A DNA stretch of 64,000 nucleotides from Circinella umbellata (taxonomy: Eukaryota; Mucoromycota; Mucoromycetes; Mucorales; Lichtheimiaceae): the NCBI GenBank assembly GCA_025093555.1, contig JAIWNF010000066.1:124001-188000 (forward strand). The letters are read 5' to 3'. Below are positions 49,391 to 64,000 of the stretch, piece by piece. Made by a program: the position numbers and the translations under genes. The stretch's first letter is position 1; each line of letters begins with the position of its first letter. A model generated the notes under the pieces. The model was not told the DNA's origin. It did not search any database and worked only from the letters and a program-made list of their open reading frames with translations.

Positions 49391-51459
49391 ATGCCTATTG
49401 CTTTATTCACGCAACAAAATAATAATAATAATAATAATAATAATAACGACGATGATGACGATGATGAAATGTTATATGATACCTTTACAGTTTCGTTTGA
49501 TGATTTATCACCAATGCTTGAAGACACCGTTGTCTTTCATGAAGTTCATCCAATGTCATCAGAAGACTCTTCTCTAACAGAAGCAACAACAATAACAGAA
49601 CGTTTCAGATTACAGCGTCAACAACAAGAAAACAATAATGAAGAAGAAGAAGAAGAAGAGGATGTAAATATGACTGATGATGACGACGATGAAAGTGGTC
49701 GTAATAACATAACCAGTTCTTATTCTTCGTCACTTGGTCAAATAGCATCTGTGGCGCAGTCTCAACAACAACAACAACAACTATCCGCAGCAAGAGTTCG
49801 TCGTAGCCGTCGTCGTCGCACTCGTAGTAACGGTGGTTCTTTTAGCAACAGTAGTGAGAGTAATAATAATCATACTAGCACAAATGATGGTTTAACAGGG
49901 AGCGGCGATGTTGTAGGGGGTACTCCTTCATTACGTCGTCAACGAGGATTTTATCAATTGGAAACTCCACCATGGGCTTTAAGAACTAATCGCTCTCGTT
50001 TTAGTATTGCTGGTGATAATAATAATAATAATAACAATGAAGACAATAACATTCGTAATCGACAAGAGATAAGTTTACTCCCACATTCAACGCATGATTA
50101 TAACCTTCGTCAAGAAGGAAGTAATAGTAATCGTGATCCACGATTATTAAGAAGAGCACGATCAAGATTAAACAGTCCTTGGGTACGGCATCATCAACAT
50201 CATTACTATAATCAACAACAAAATAGTCGACGGAGTAGTAGTAGTAGTAGTAATAGCAATAATTACTACTGTATCGGTGAAAGAGCGATTGATTTATCAA
50301 GCTATAACAAAAAGTCCGAACAACGTTCAGTTTCAGACCATCAACTATTAGATTTTGATATTGTTATGGATGATGGTGGTCAATATAGATATGAAGATGA
50401 TGATGGTGAAGATGATAATGGAAGGTAAAAGAAAAAAAACAATTTTATTATAAAAAGAGAGAAAAAAAAAGCGATTATAAAATAGAAAATCATAGAGCAA
50501 CAACAAGTTTTGCATATATGCATAATCATAATGCTAAAGGGGGACTTTTTATTATAACTCCGTTTATAAATAGCTCCATGTTCGGTGTTGAAAACATTTT
50601 ACAGAATGATGATTCAGTTTATTGGTAAGTAAATATTTAAAAAGGAATGATAGATAAAATCTAATAATAAATAATTGAATTAGTTCCGGAAGAAGTGGTT
50701 CGATCAATATTCTCATGCAGTATTGCGGCTCGGCTATGAATAATCCGCTGATGAATGACAAGAGTTGCGTGATCTCGCAGATTATAATCAAATCACCGCA
50801 GCGAGGGTAAATAATTATATAAACAATTCGTGCTATAAAAAAAACATACAAATATACTTTGATTACTTATATATTTATATATACTAAATGAATCTATTAC
50901 ACTTCTTCTTTTTTTTTTGGTTGGGGGGGGGAAATGATTATATAGATTTACAGCACCATGTATGTTAAGTTGGAGCCTTTTTTTTTTTTTGGTTTATGTA
51001 AAATATATAAACTCAATTGAAACTTTTTTCATTTGCTATTTATAGGTAAAGAAGGTCTTTTTTTCATTTCATATAATCCGATAGACGTAGACAGTAAGTT
51101 GTATTTTTTTATATATATATATTTTTATAATATATATGTATGTGTATGTGTGTGTTAATAATAAATAATTAGGTACAGCCAAATTCGACAATTATACAAA
51201 AAGTGATTATGAACGTTATGTAAGGTCAAAAGGTGGACATGATCGATTAGATGATTCTGATCCAGTAGGATGGTTTAGTATGTCAAGTGATCGACAAGAC
51301 ATAGTTCATATTAATGACAGAGTTGGTAAATATGTACTAGTCAAATTACTGCGTGCAGAAAAAAGAATAGAAGGTGAATCAGAAAATATTGATTTACAAT
51401 ATGTTGCAATCATTGGTTATTCTGGTGCTAGAGCTTTCGCAAGTGCACGTCTTTGTTAA
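49391..51459 (+). CDS. Galactose-binding-like domain protein with Asn/acidic-rich N-terminus
   Basis: Six exons (49391-50424, 50574-50624, 50684-50806, 50946-50959, 51046-51093, 51173-51459) sum to 1557 nt, 518 residues. The N-terminal 340 residues are low-complexity: poly-Asn, poly-Asp, poly-Glu and Arg-rich runs (RVRRSRRRRTRS), with island FYQLETPPWALRTNRSRF. The C-terminal 170 residues look folded: GVENILQNDDSVYWCSGRSG, CVISQIIIKSPQRGFTAPC, KEGLFFISYNP, FDNYTKSDYERYV, DDSDPVGWFSMSS, GKYVLVKLLRAE, NIDLQYVAIIGYSGARAF. This pattern resembles jelly-roll (discoidin/APC10-like) domains found beside F-boxes in plants (YWSSKG...). I see no F-box. The function is unknown; a ubiquitin-ligase adaptor or ligand-binding role is conjecture. 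The fourth exon is a 14-nt micro-exon whose skipping would give an immediate stop. Confidence 0.72.
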
Positions 51460-51855
51460 TACCCTTTTTTTCATTTACATATATAAAACATTCCCCTCCC
51501 CCTTATTACTTTATATACAATTCCAATATACCAAACACAATACTAATAAGAGCTATTCGTTTATAAATAATGATTAGTTTATCCAATCCTTATTCTCTTC
51601 TTTCTTATTTGTATATTACATTTTATTCATCATTATACGCATTTTATACACATACACACCCAATCTTTGATTTTACCAATATTTTCTTTTGCATTTTTAA
51701 ATAACCTTATCCCTTCTTTTTTTATTATTATTATTATACTGAAACTATTACTAATAAAATATTAAAAAAAAAAGATATAAAATTTTCATTACAGATATAT
51801 ATATATATATAATCATTATTATTTTAATCAACTAAATAATAATAAGTTTTATTAA
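51460..51855. other. Convergent intergenic spacer
   Basis: No gene seen between two 3' ends. It contains T-rich and ATT-repeat DNA (51721-51737) and a short TA run near 51796-51810. Confidence 0.55.
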
Positions 51856-53045
51856 TTATAAACGTCCTTTTCCTTTCTTTTTCTTATCTTTTTTTCGAGA
51901 TTGTTTTTTTGATACACCTTTTTCTTGTGATTTGTTAGGTTTCCTTGATTTATTAAGTTTTGCTAGATATTATTTCATTCAATAAGTAATAGAAAGAGAG
52001 AAAAAAGGGGGGTTCATTCATTTTATATACCTAATATAGCTTTTGCTTTTTTAGCTTGTGTATCATCACCACTATTCATCATGGCATTAATTAAGCCCAT
52101 AGCAATATTGTCACTAAAAAAAAAAAGATAAATAAAAAGTTATTGTATGTATATCTTATATAATAAAATAATAACAAACTAATTAACTTACTGTAACATA
52201 GTATCTTCTTCATCGGATTCTTCTTTTCGTAAATCAATCGTATCAGGATAATAGGGACTATGAGGTTCTAAACCAAAATGTCGTAGTTCAAATCCACCTA
52301 AAAAGTTTTGATCAGAAGGATCACGAAATTGAACAGGTCCATAATCGTCTTCGTCTTCTTCATCACTGGGAATAAATTCGTCATCATCCGGTACTATATT
52401 TCCAGTAATATTTATTGAACTGATTTTAATTTAAATTGCTGTTAGTCAATTACGTTTCTTATTTCCCTCCTTCACCCCTCCCCCCGCTCCCTTTTTTTTT
52501 TTTTTGGAAATATTTTTTACTTGACTCCAGTTAATATTAAAGTTGGTTCGTCCACATCTTTGAAATATACGTCAAGAGATTGTTGTTCAATCTAAAAACA
52601 TGAATAATTTTTTAGGTGTCAATGGAAACAAAATTATATTATTATTAATTATTTTATTTTACCTCGTTATGCGTCAAGGAACATATAGCATATTCGGAAT
52701 CTTTTACTCGGACTTTAAGAGTTGATCGACCAGGTTTTGCATCGTCCAGTAGTGATGCCTATAACAAACAACATACGACAAGTTTTGTTTTGATATTTAA
52801 TACAATTTTATATATAACTTGTTTTTCAGAAGGTTTAGGAATAATCGATTTACCATTGTAAAGTGAATTCCTTCGTCAATAGAAAGTGTTAAAGGTTCAT
52901 TGGGTTTTATTACTAAACCTAAATAAAAATAACGATCGAGGCAATTAATACTGATTCGAACAGCTCCAAAGGGTTCATATAAATGTATAAAAAAAACAAT
53001 TGTAAAGTTGAAACTACTTTTACCAATGAAAGTTGAAGACGACAT
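51856..53045 (-). CDS. Free-standing nucleoplasmin-like (FKBP39/Fpr3 N-terminal type) domain protein
   Basis: Seven small exons give roughly 225-230 residues. Exon 1 (53045-53024) encodes MSSSTFI and splices to GLVIKPNEPLTLSIDEGIHF, then ASLLDDAKPGRSTLKVRVK, YAICSLTHNE, IEQQSLDVYFKDVDEPTLIL, and SINITGNIVPDDDEFIPSD followed by an acidic run (EEDEDD). This is the order of the nucleoplasmin-like fold at the N-terminus of nuclear FKBPs (Fpr3/Fpr4, FKBP39/46): F(W)GL start, Ala-rich strand, cysteine strand, LDL.F strand, hydrophobic closing strand, then an acidic tract. The protein ends in a basic tail (KKQSRKKDKKKKGKGRL) where an FKBP PPIase domain would be expected; none is present. Such a protein would be a nuclear or nucleolar histone chaperone, by inference. 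A middle segment (HFGLEPHSPYYPDTIDLRKE) is unfamiliar. Confidence 0.7.
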
Positions 53046-54072
53046 TATGGTTTACTTTATTTATTTGAAACAAAAAGAAAAAAACATCCTTTGTTGCCCT
53101 TTTAAGGGCAACTCCGCGAAATAATAATAACCATCCTTTCAATACTCTTTTTTTTTCATTATTAGTGTTATGCATATTTAAGTTGATAACCTAATCACTT
53201 AAAGTTTCTATAGTTTTAAATAATCATAGTAATACAATAAATACAATGAATGTATATTTAATGGTTTTTTCTTTTTATACATATAAACTTTTCTAAATAA
53301 AAAAGATTTAAAAAGGTATATTAGAAGAGGCTTTTTGTTACTGACAGGGTTGATAAGGTTTTTGGATTAAAATGGAACAAGATAACAAAAATACTAGCTA
53401 GAAAAGGCAAAGGCATGTAAAAAAAAAAAAAAGCTTGTTATCACGATACCAGCATGATAATATAACTCATTATTGTCTCGAAAGAAAAATGTAAATGAAA
53501 AAGAATTGTTACACCCGTTTTTTTTAAGTTGTACATGTTCCATAAAACGATCTTGTTGTTTCGGACAACTATATCGTCTGAGTCCGTTTCAAGAATGTTG
53601 GTAGTAGGTTCTCGATTTTGATGCCACTTTGTTATATGTTACATGTTAATACAATATGAATGGTAAATAATAGTCGCATGGCAACCTGGTTGTCAGGGGT
53701 GAGTATATATATTCTTTCTTTTAATTAAATAGTAATTCTTCTCTCTTTCTATTTCTGGTTACTATAACTATTACATGTATCCTACCACTTTTGAGAAATG
53801 AACTGACGTGCTTTTAGTAAGTTATGGGTATATGTTACTAAGTGTAACTTGATAATACTTATACCTTCTTTTTTTCTGAAATAAAATAAAATCAAGATAA
53901 TTATGATAAAACTTACTTCTTCAATTTTACTAATCTAAGCACTATATATAATCTCATACTTGATTTGGAAACATCAAAAAAAATGCATTTTTTTTAAAAA
54001 GTATATTTTTTTTTCAATAACCGAACGCTTTTCTATTTTAACAACGTATTCAAAAGAGAATCCCCCCCCTTC
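53046..54072. other. Divergent intergenic region
   Basis: About 1 kb between the divergent nucleoplasmin-like and coiled-coil genes. No gene seen. An inverted AGGGCAACT / AGTTGCCCT pair near 53095-53113 (TTGCCCTTTTAAGGGCAA) forms a perfect 18-bp palindrome about 55 bp upstream of the minus-strand start codon. Confidence 0.5.
53095..53112. promoter_or_regulatory. Perfect 18-bp palindrome upstream of the nucleoplasmin-like gene
   Basis: TTGCCCTTTTAAGGGCAA reads the same on both strands with no spacer. It lies about 50 bp upstream of the minus-strand ATG at 53045 and is a candidate dimeric regulator site or 5' UTR hairpin. No regulator is identified. Confidence 0.4.
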
Positions 54073-54753
54073 ATGCTAACAGATCCTAATGAAAAATCAA
54101 TAAAAGATCAAAAACGAATGTCACGTAGACAATTTCGTAAAGAACGTAAACTAGCTACAAGAAAAGCATTTCGACAATATTATGCTCAAAAACGGGATCA
54201 AAAAAAAGAACAATCCGTTGAAGAAGAACAAGAAGTTTTAAAACAACATTCTGAATATCTTCAACAAAAAAAATTATGGGAAGAACGTGAAGAACGATAT
54301 GAACTTATTAATTCTGTTCGTAGAAAAGCAGAAGAAGCAGAAAGACAAGCGAGAGAGACAGCAAGGGTGAATAATAAAAAATTAAATAATAATATTTCTA
54401 TGCAATGTTTTTAATGTGTCTTTTTCTAAATATTTATGTATAGCAAAAATGGCGCGATGCATTGTTACGTATGCCTATACTTCCATCTACCATGATATCC
54501 TCATCAAGTGATGATGATATTAATAAAAATAATAGTAATATGGGTAGTAATAATAAGATTCAGGTATGATGCTTTAAAAAAAAAAAAAGAGAATTGAATG
54601 TATGACCATCCCTATTAATTAAATTCCCTTTTTTATTAGCCAAAAATACGAAATATGCCTACATTTGTTACTACTGAAGATCGAGAACAAGAAACATCAT
54701 TACCAACAAGATGGCCAAAAGATATTGATGGTGATACAATGAATTGGCCATAA
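54073..54753 (+). CDS. Small basic coiled-coil protein, function unknown
   Basis: Three exons (54073-54366, 54444-54563, 54640-54753) sum to 528 nt, 175 residues. The start MLTDPNEKSIKDQKRMSRRQ leads into about 90 residues of charged heptad-like helix (FRKERKLATRKAFRQYYAQK, EERYELINSVRRKAEEAERQ), then QKWRDALLRMPILPS, a Ser/Asn-rich linker and an end DIDGDTMNWP. The long Arg/Lys/Glu helix and the KWRDAL motif recall the helical N-terminus of U2AF35-related splicing factors (ZRSR2), but no CCCH or RRM follows, so this is only a weak resemblance. The gene lies head-to-head with the nucleoplasmin-like gene. Confidence 0.6.
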
Positions 54754-55089
54754 AAACAAAACAAATATATATATATATCCTTTTTTTAATAATAACAATA
54801 CCGATCATTATTTCTATATTGAACAATCTTTACTCAAATTTTATTAAAAGAAATGAGGTGAATGACATATATGTATATATGAAAATTATAGATGGGAAAA
54901 TTAAAATAGTGATCATTTTGTATACGATAAAAAAAAAAGTTGATAGATGAAGGAAAAAGAATAGGAAAGTGGAAAGTTTGGGATAGCCGGGAAAAAAAAA
55001 GAGAACAGGGAAGTAAATGCGAATTATTTTGTTGATATAACAACATAATTATTTTATAAAAAAAAAGGGTAAGGGGAGGGGGAAGGAAT
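54754..55089. other. Convergent intergenic spacer
   Basis: No gene seen between the coiled-coil and YPP1/TTC7 3' ends; AT-rich with poly-A runs near 54930 and 55061-55067. Confidence 0.55.
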
Positions 55090-56892
55090 CTATTGTACGA
55101 AACGAGGCAATTGAGAAAATGATTGCAAAGGTGTTGTTTCACTCAATTCAACTGCATATTGGAAACAATTTTTAGCTTGTTCTAAATTATGATCGTGACG
55201 GTAACATACACCTAGATAATACCAAGCTTCAGCATGATCCCATCCATATCCACGTGTCGCACGATCCAACAAACCTTCAGCTAATTCCCATTCTTCTAAA
55301 TCAATAAAACAACGTGCCATGGCCACCAATGCTTCAATATGATCTGGATCAATAGCTAATGCTTTCTTCAATGCATCCAATCCAGTATCATGCAATTTTT
55401 CTTTATCACCTTGAGATGATGATAATTTTTTAGACTTTTGGATACACACCATACCCAATTGATACCAAACACTAGCATCATTCATTTGACCCGCTAAAAG
55501 TTGTTGTTCAGCTTCTACGATGGCTTTTGTAGCTTCTTCAAGGCGTCCAGCGCGGATAAAGGTGGTGGTGGACATTAACCAAAGTTTGACCAATAGATGA
55601 TACCAACGATCGCGTTGATAACGAGTATAAAATTGAGTAGGTTTGTTAAGTAATGCACTTATTGTAGGTGATGTATTGGAAGGTCGTCGTTCAGGTGTAC
55701 CCATGCTAGCAGCAGAAAAGGAAGGTGTCAATAAGGACATCAATGTAGCGGAAGATGCTTCTGAATTAGGTGTATTTTGTTGTTGTTTTTCTAATATTTT
55801 ATTTTACATATACAGTTAGGAATTACTTAATTTTTATGTAAATAAATGAAATGAAAAATATATATATACGTTTCTTTTTTTGGATGTAAATACATTACCA
55901 TCATACAATGCTGAACCAGAAGATTGATTTTTGGATGAATGTTGAGTAGTGCTTCCCATTCGTCTGGCAAATCCCATATCTATCAATTGCATACTTTTCT
56001 TTCGGATCGACATACCTTCTCTATTGATTGATGAAGAACGTGTACGTCCTGAAAAACTACCTTTACGGTCACTTCGAGTTTCATCACTACTACTTGACTT
56101 CATACGACGTGGAGGCTTTAGACTTGTTCCTGAAGATGAAATGGGAGCTGTCTCGGTACTATTTCCAAATTCAGTTGGACGAGAAGAATTATTGGAAACA
56201 CTATTTGACCGTCGACGAGGATCCATCTTGGAAAGTGAAAGTGAACGAGAACTGCGTCGAGAACCCGTACCATTCGCACCGTTCAATGAATTTTGACGTC
56301 CATTCAATGACATTGTTTCTTCTAAATGTTGTAATCCATCTTCAATCACACTTTCATTTGAAATAGCACCCTCATTTAAATGTGTAGCCAATTTTGCATA
56401 AATCGAAAATAAATCAGTATACAAATCCAAAATAGCATCAGGCCCTTCTAACTTTTCCAAAAGTTGTACTTGTGTCATGGTCATGGCAAGATGACTTTCT
56501 GCTAGAGTCATATATTGTGCTACTGATTTTTCATTCTTATTCCATGATAATACAGGTGCTGAGCCAGCAACCATTTGATTGTAGTCAGAGGATAAAGCGG
56601 AATGATTCAAACCAGCTTCTAATGTTTGTAATGCTTGCGGTTCGTTGTTTTCTTGGCAAGAATGAAGTAATGCTAAAAGATGCCACGATGGTAAATGATT
56701 TGGGTTTAGTTGAATGGATTTACTAATAGCAGTGGCGGCATCGTATAAACTGCGTGTACTGGCTAATTCAACAGCATATTCATAATGGGTTTGCCAAGAA
56801 GGGTGTTCTTCATCAAGACGGATGGATTTGGTCAGTGATTCGATTGATTTACTATGGTATTCTGAACGGGTTTCTGGATCATCACCTGTATG

Positions 56893-56923
<31 letters not shown>

Positions 56924-59374
56924 AAGCATCATAAAATAAATTAGTATAAAAGGCGAGAAATCATCCAAAGAAAAGACATTACTCTTTTTGTATATAAAGA
57001 ATAATAACTTACATTGACGAGCATAAACACCACAAGCAGCACCATGTACTCGATATACATGTGCTACTAAACCATTATCCAAACCATTAGCTTGCTCTTT
57101 ATAGCTTTGTAATTCTTCTTCCACAACATTCAATGCCACATGCATAATCATAGTTGCCATTTTTCCATCACCATAAATATGTCCATACAATTCGGTTCCA
57201 GCGAAGCAGACTGAAAGGAATTCTTCTTTAGACTCATTGGCAAGTCCCATACGACGTGAAATTTCAATTACATCATAATGTTTAGGTTCATCGATATTAT
57301 CAATATCGCTTGCACCGACAAGATCCATATAAGAAGCAAATGTATATTTGGCTTCATTAAATTCACCAAGACGTAATAGAGTAAGTAATAAGTGACGTGT
57401 AATATTGGCATTATTGAATGTATATTCTTTTGCTTGATATAAAAACTAAAAAAAAAAAAGTAATATAGGTTTATAATCATTAATAACTTTATATTTTTAA
57501 TTATTTAACCGAAATTAAAAAGTATGATAATAATTATAATAGTTTACCTGAAGCACACGACGAAGGTGACGAACATCACCCCAACCAACACGATCATGAA
57601 CATTTGAAGTGAGATTAGCTAATTCAAGTGTTCGCTGATTTAATTCATTGTTAGTGGATACTAATACAAGTGACCTGAAAAGCTTGCGCAGGATATCCAT
57701 TCCAGGTATAACATCTTCTAGTTCACTTCCACTGTCACATGAATTTTGAATTTTTTAGTGAGTTTGGTTTTTCAACACATTCCATTTTCGTTACACAAAA
57801 AAAGATAGAAAGGAAAGAGAACGAGGCAACAGACAAAAACTACCCCATTCTCGGGATCGACGAAATAAGAAAAAGTTAATTCTTTTTTTTTTTTTTTTAC
57901 CTTAAGCTATTATCATTTTCATAAGAACTATCAAACTTGGAAATATATCGCACATAAATATTACAAATGACCCATTGCTTATAAGTACGCCAACTATTGG
58001 ACCAATAAGTCTTTGCAAGTTTTAAATAAGCTTGCATCAATCGTAATGGGGAAGATCTATCACATACAATGAAAAAAAATAAATTAATTTATTTTTCTTG
58101 TAAAGCGTATATGTATTTAAAATGGATTATACCTTGTACGTAATTGTAATAAAATACCATGATAAAGACATTCTTCTATCCAATACCATAATGTTTCACT
58201 TTTTTCTTTTAAATGGTGTTCAACAACATCCCAAGCGGTTGAAAATGCTTCGATCGCCATTGAAATATTATCTTGCTTTTCATAACATATGCCTTTAATG
58301 AAAAAATAATCAGTATAAACACGTGAGTCCTTTTTTTTTTTTCTGTCAAACCCTCCCACGCTACTATCTCCCCCCCCCCATCCAAAAAAGAAATTCGTTC
58401 TTTCGATTATGACGATGAAAAACAAACCTTTGATGCCACGCGCTTGGATAAGTAACACCAATCCATACCCAGATGTCGCATCTTCAATTCTTAAAGCTAA
58501 ATTCTGTAACGATTCTAATGCCTTGTCATAATCACCACTTTCAAAATAAATGCGTGCCAAAATAATTTTTGCAAACTAAATAAAAGTTTGTTTTTTTTGG
58601 GGGGGAGGGTAGATAAAATAAAGTGGCGTTAGTTTATGTGTAACTAAAATAGTTAAGTGAAACAAACCGATTTTTTTTTTTTGATAGAGAGAACCTCCTT
58701 TTTTTTTTTTGGTCTTTTGGTTTGATTGATTGGTTGTAGGAGTAAAGGATAACAAAGAATATGAAGGGTACAAAGAAGTAAAGCAAAAGAACAAAAAAAA
58801 AAGTTATACAGGTAAAAAGAAACTGTAGCGAAAAAAAAAAAAGGGTGGGGAAAGAAGGGCACGGTCCATATATACATATTCTATTATTTTCTTTACCTGT
58901 GCCTGACGATCATCTGGTAATTCTAAATTATCTTTTTTTCCATGAGTAATGTCAGTTAAACGTTGAATAAATGATTGTGTTTGGTTGGAATTAAGTGGAG
59001 GTGGAGTATAAATAGAGTCTGGTGTATCATTAATATGTCCTTCGCCAGTCGAACGTTGTTTTTGCGTTTGTGTCTGTTCGATAAACTCGGCTTCAATGCA
59101 TGCAGTAATATCCAAAACTATGTATGCATAAAAATAATTAAAATTTAACTCAAATAGATACAATCAAAAAAAAAAAAACCATTTTGTTGTCATTGCTATG
59201 TTGCCGAGTTAAAATAAAAAAAAAAGTAATATATCACCATGGTGATAACCCCTTACCAGTTTCATCAGGATGATATTTTTTATATCGTTGAGCAAGTTGA
59301 GGAATCGATGACCATTCACCACGACAACGAGCAATATCAAGGTCAATAGCAGATTGCGTTACCTTGTTCTCCAT
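55090..59374 (-). CDS. YPP1: YPP1/TTC7-type tetratricopeptide scaffold of PI4-kinase
   Basis: About ten exons encode roughly 950 residues. The start MENKVTQSAIDLDIARCRGE with WSSIPQLAQRYKKYHP fits the opening helices of TTC7/Ypp1. TPR-like helices follow: FESGDYDKALESLQNLALRI, GICYEKQDNISMAIEAFSTA, YHSKSIESLTKSIRLDEEHP, SLYDAATAISKSIQLNPNHL. A long Ser/Arg-rich disordered insert (about 56340-55760) separates them from a C-terminal TPR block: LGMVCIQKSKKL, ALKKALAIDPDHIEALVAMA, EAWYYLGVCYRHDHNLEQAK, ending LPRFVQ. In yeast Ypp1 and in animals TTC7 join EFR3 and the kinase Stt4/PI4KIIIalpha to make PI4P at the plasma membrane. The order N-terminal helices, disordered loop, C-terminal TPRs matches that family. 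The identification comes from architecture and remembered similarity. Confidence 0.8.
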
Positions 59375-60126
59375 ATCGAAATAAAGTAGTTAATAAGGAT
59401 TGAAAGGAGTAGATAGAGAAGGAAAGTAGATTTTATAGGAAAGTAAGGAAAGGAGATATGAAAAAAAAAGTTGAAAGGATGGGTTGAAAAAAAAAAAAAA
59501 AAGAAAAGAAAAAGAAGCTGAAGCTTAATACAGCATTTATCCCGCAAAGAAAAACAAAAAAAAAAAAATACCTGAGCCTCATACTTATGCTCTGTCCCCA
59601 CGTGTATGGTTTGTAAAGTTAGTCAATCGAATTTCACCAGATTAGGGTTACAAACATCATTTTTTTTTTATCTTGTTATATAGCAAAACGAGATCATAAT
59701 AACCTTGATTTGTAGAAAATAAGATTATCATCTACGTGTTTATACCTCTCTACTCTAGATATATGTAATATTATCTGTGTCAAACTAAATCCAATATGGT
59801 ATAAAGTGAAATCATACAAGTAATATAATGTAGCATTATTTTTCATCACGACAACACGCACATAATAAAAGTAAATGGGAAACAAAATTGTATAAGTTTT
59901 GTGAAAAAAAAAATAAGATAGATTTATATAAAGAAAAATACGAGGAAAAAAAAGGAGATGTTATAATAAGCTGATTGTTGTTGTTTTTTTTATAATAATA
60001 ATAATAATACTTTCATTATCATCTTTTTTTTTAATATATAAAAACCAAGTAACGAGCAAGAGAACTTCATGAAATAATCCCATCACACTTTCTCACTCTA
60101 CTCTTTTTGTTGTTTTTATATAGTCT
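59375..60126. other. Intergenic spacer: YPP1 upstream region and ARF1 3' end
   Basis: No gene seen. A poly-A/GA region lies at 59461-59515; a small IR-like C-rich string TCTCTACTCTAG is near 59746; an ATA repeat lies near 59994-60009. Confidence 0.45.
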
Positions 60127-63479
<3,353 letters not shown>

Positions 63480-64000
63480 ATGACATCTCGCGGTTCTTCG
63501 GCTGATAGGGAATTGGAAGCGCCATCCGCCGATTCTCCCGCATTAGAGATTCAAACGCTTGTACGCTCGTTTTTAAAGGAACATACAGCTTACGATGTGC
63601 TTCCGGTGAGTTATCGACTCATTGTATTTGATACCCGTTTACTTGTCAAGAAAGCATTGGCTGGTCTAGTGCAAAACGGTATTTATCATTAATAAGGAGA
63701 AAGAAAAAGAAAGTTTGTGTGAGAGAAATGTTTTATATATAAATGAAAAAAAAAACAACTTATCAATTCAATTATATAATATTTAGGTATTGTATCGGCA
63801 CCATTGTGGTCAAGTGAATTACATCGTTTTGCGGGCATGCTTACGGTCTCGGATTTTGTCAATTTGATCCAATATTATTATACACATGCATCGGTTGAAG
63901 ATGCTTTACAAGACATTGAAAAGTTTGAGATTGGACATTTACGGGACGTTGAAAAAAAGCTTGGAGCCCCAGCGCCGCAGCTGATATCAATGCATCCTAT
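63480..64000 (+). CDS. SNF4: AMPK gamma subunit (Snf4, CBS-domain), 5' part only
   Basis: The gene runs off the right edge. Exon 1 from the ATG at 63480 encodes MTSRGSSADRELEAPSADSP, then SFLKEHTAYDVLPVSYRLIV and LLVKKALAGLVQN; after an intron ending in TATTTAG near 63785, exon 2 continues GIVSAPLWSSELHRFAGMLT and VSDFVNLIQYYY, the first CBS motif of the Snf4/AMPK-gamma family. The nucleotide-sensing CBS repeats 2-4 would lie beyond 64000. Snf4 binds adenine nucleotides and relieves autoinhibition of the Snf1 kinase under glucose limitation. Homology is clear. Confidence 0.95.

Noticed and set aside
53576..53592. CTGAGTCCGTTTC resembling part of a hammerhead ribozyme core
   Set aside because: The CUGAUGA and GAAA core elements are not both present and no three-stem fold can be drawn.

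Overview
This window is nuclear DNA of a filamentous fungus, most likely an early-diverging one (Mucoromycota, probably Mucorales). The evidence is: very AT-rich intergenic DNA; short GTAAGT...AG introns, mostly about 50-130 nt, in nearly every gene; Asn/Gln/Ser-rich inserts and many microsatellites; and the gene set. That set includes topoisomerase III-beta and an HPS1-type BLOC-3 subunit, which as far as I know are absent from yeasts, plus a chitin synthase with a myosin-like head and a FAR1/MULE-type transposase relic. I cannot name the species.

Layout. 0.7-2.5 kb holds a decayed Mutator-like (MULE) transposase gene, followed by a 424-bp TA-flanked MITE. 3.0-14.8 kb is a dense minus-strand block: an Ssp120/nucleobindin-like EF-hand secretory protein, TOP3B, and a 1947-residue class V-type chitin synthase. 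A gene-poor stretch of about 4.9 kb follows. 19.8-26.7 kb (minus) carries APC11, an HPS1 homologue and a GH5_12-type glucosylceramidase/steryl-glucosidase. After another gene-poor 3 kb come a plus-strand sugar porter (29.7-31.7 kb) and a convergent RRM protein. 37.3-41.5 kb is a 14-exon STE11/Byr2-type MAPKKK (SAM, RA-like and kinase regions), convergent with a dual-specificity phosphatase. Then come an Stm1/SERBP1-type ribosome-binding protein, a gene-poor 3.7 kb with two exon-like islands, a galactose-binding-like protein with a 14-nt micro-exon, a free-standing nucleoplasmin-like protein, a small coiled-coil protein, a YPP1/TTC7 TPR scaffold, ARF1 and, cut by the right edge, the AMPK gamma subunit SNF4.

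Functional themes. Several genes serve membrane traffic and cell-surface growth (ARF1, YPP1 for PI4-kinase at the plasma membrane, HPS1 as a Rab GEF subunit, an Ssp120-like cargo-receptor partner, the chitin synthase). Others serve signalling and growth control (MAPKKK, phosphatase, SNF4, APC11, Stm1). These are ordinary chromosomal neighbours; I see no operon-like unit and no convincing new multi-gene system. The best leads are at the level of single genes: an RBX1-like Asp in the last RING zinc-ligand position of APC11, a phosphatase lacking the usual general-acid Asp and carrying a hydrophobic segment, the obligatory 14-nt micro-exon, the PPIase-less nucleoplasmin-like protein, and the MITE. 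For the genes where exon lengths are given, summing my predicted exons gave an exact multiple of three, which supports those splice models. I found no tRNA, rRNA, snRNA or CRISPR array.
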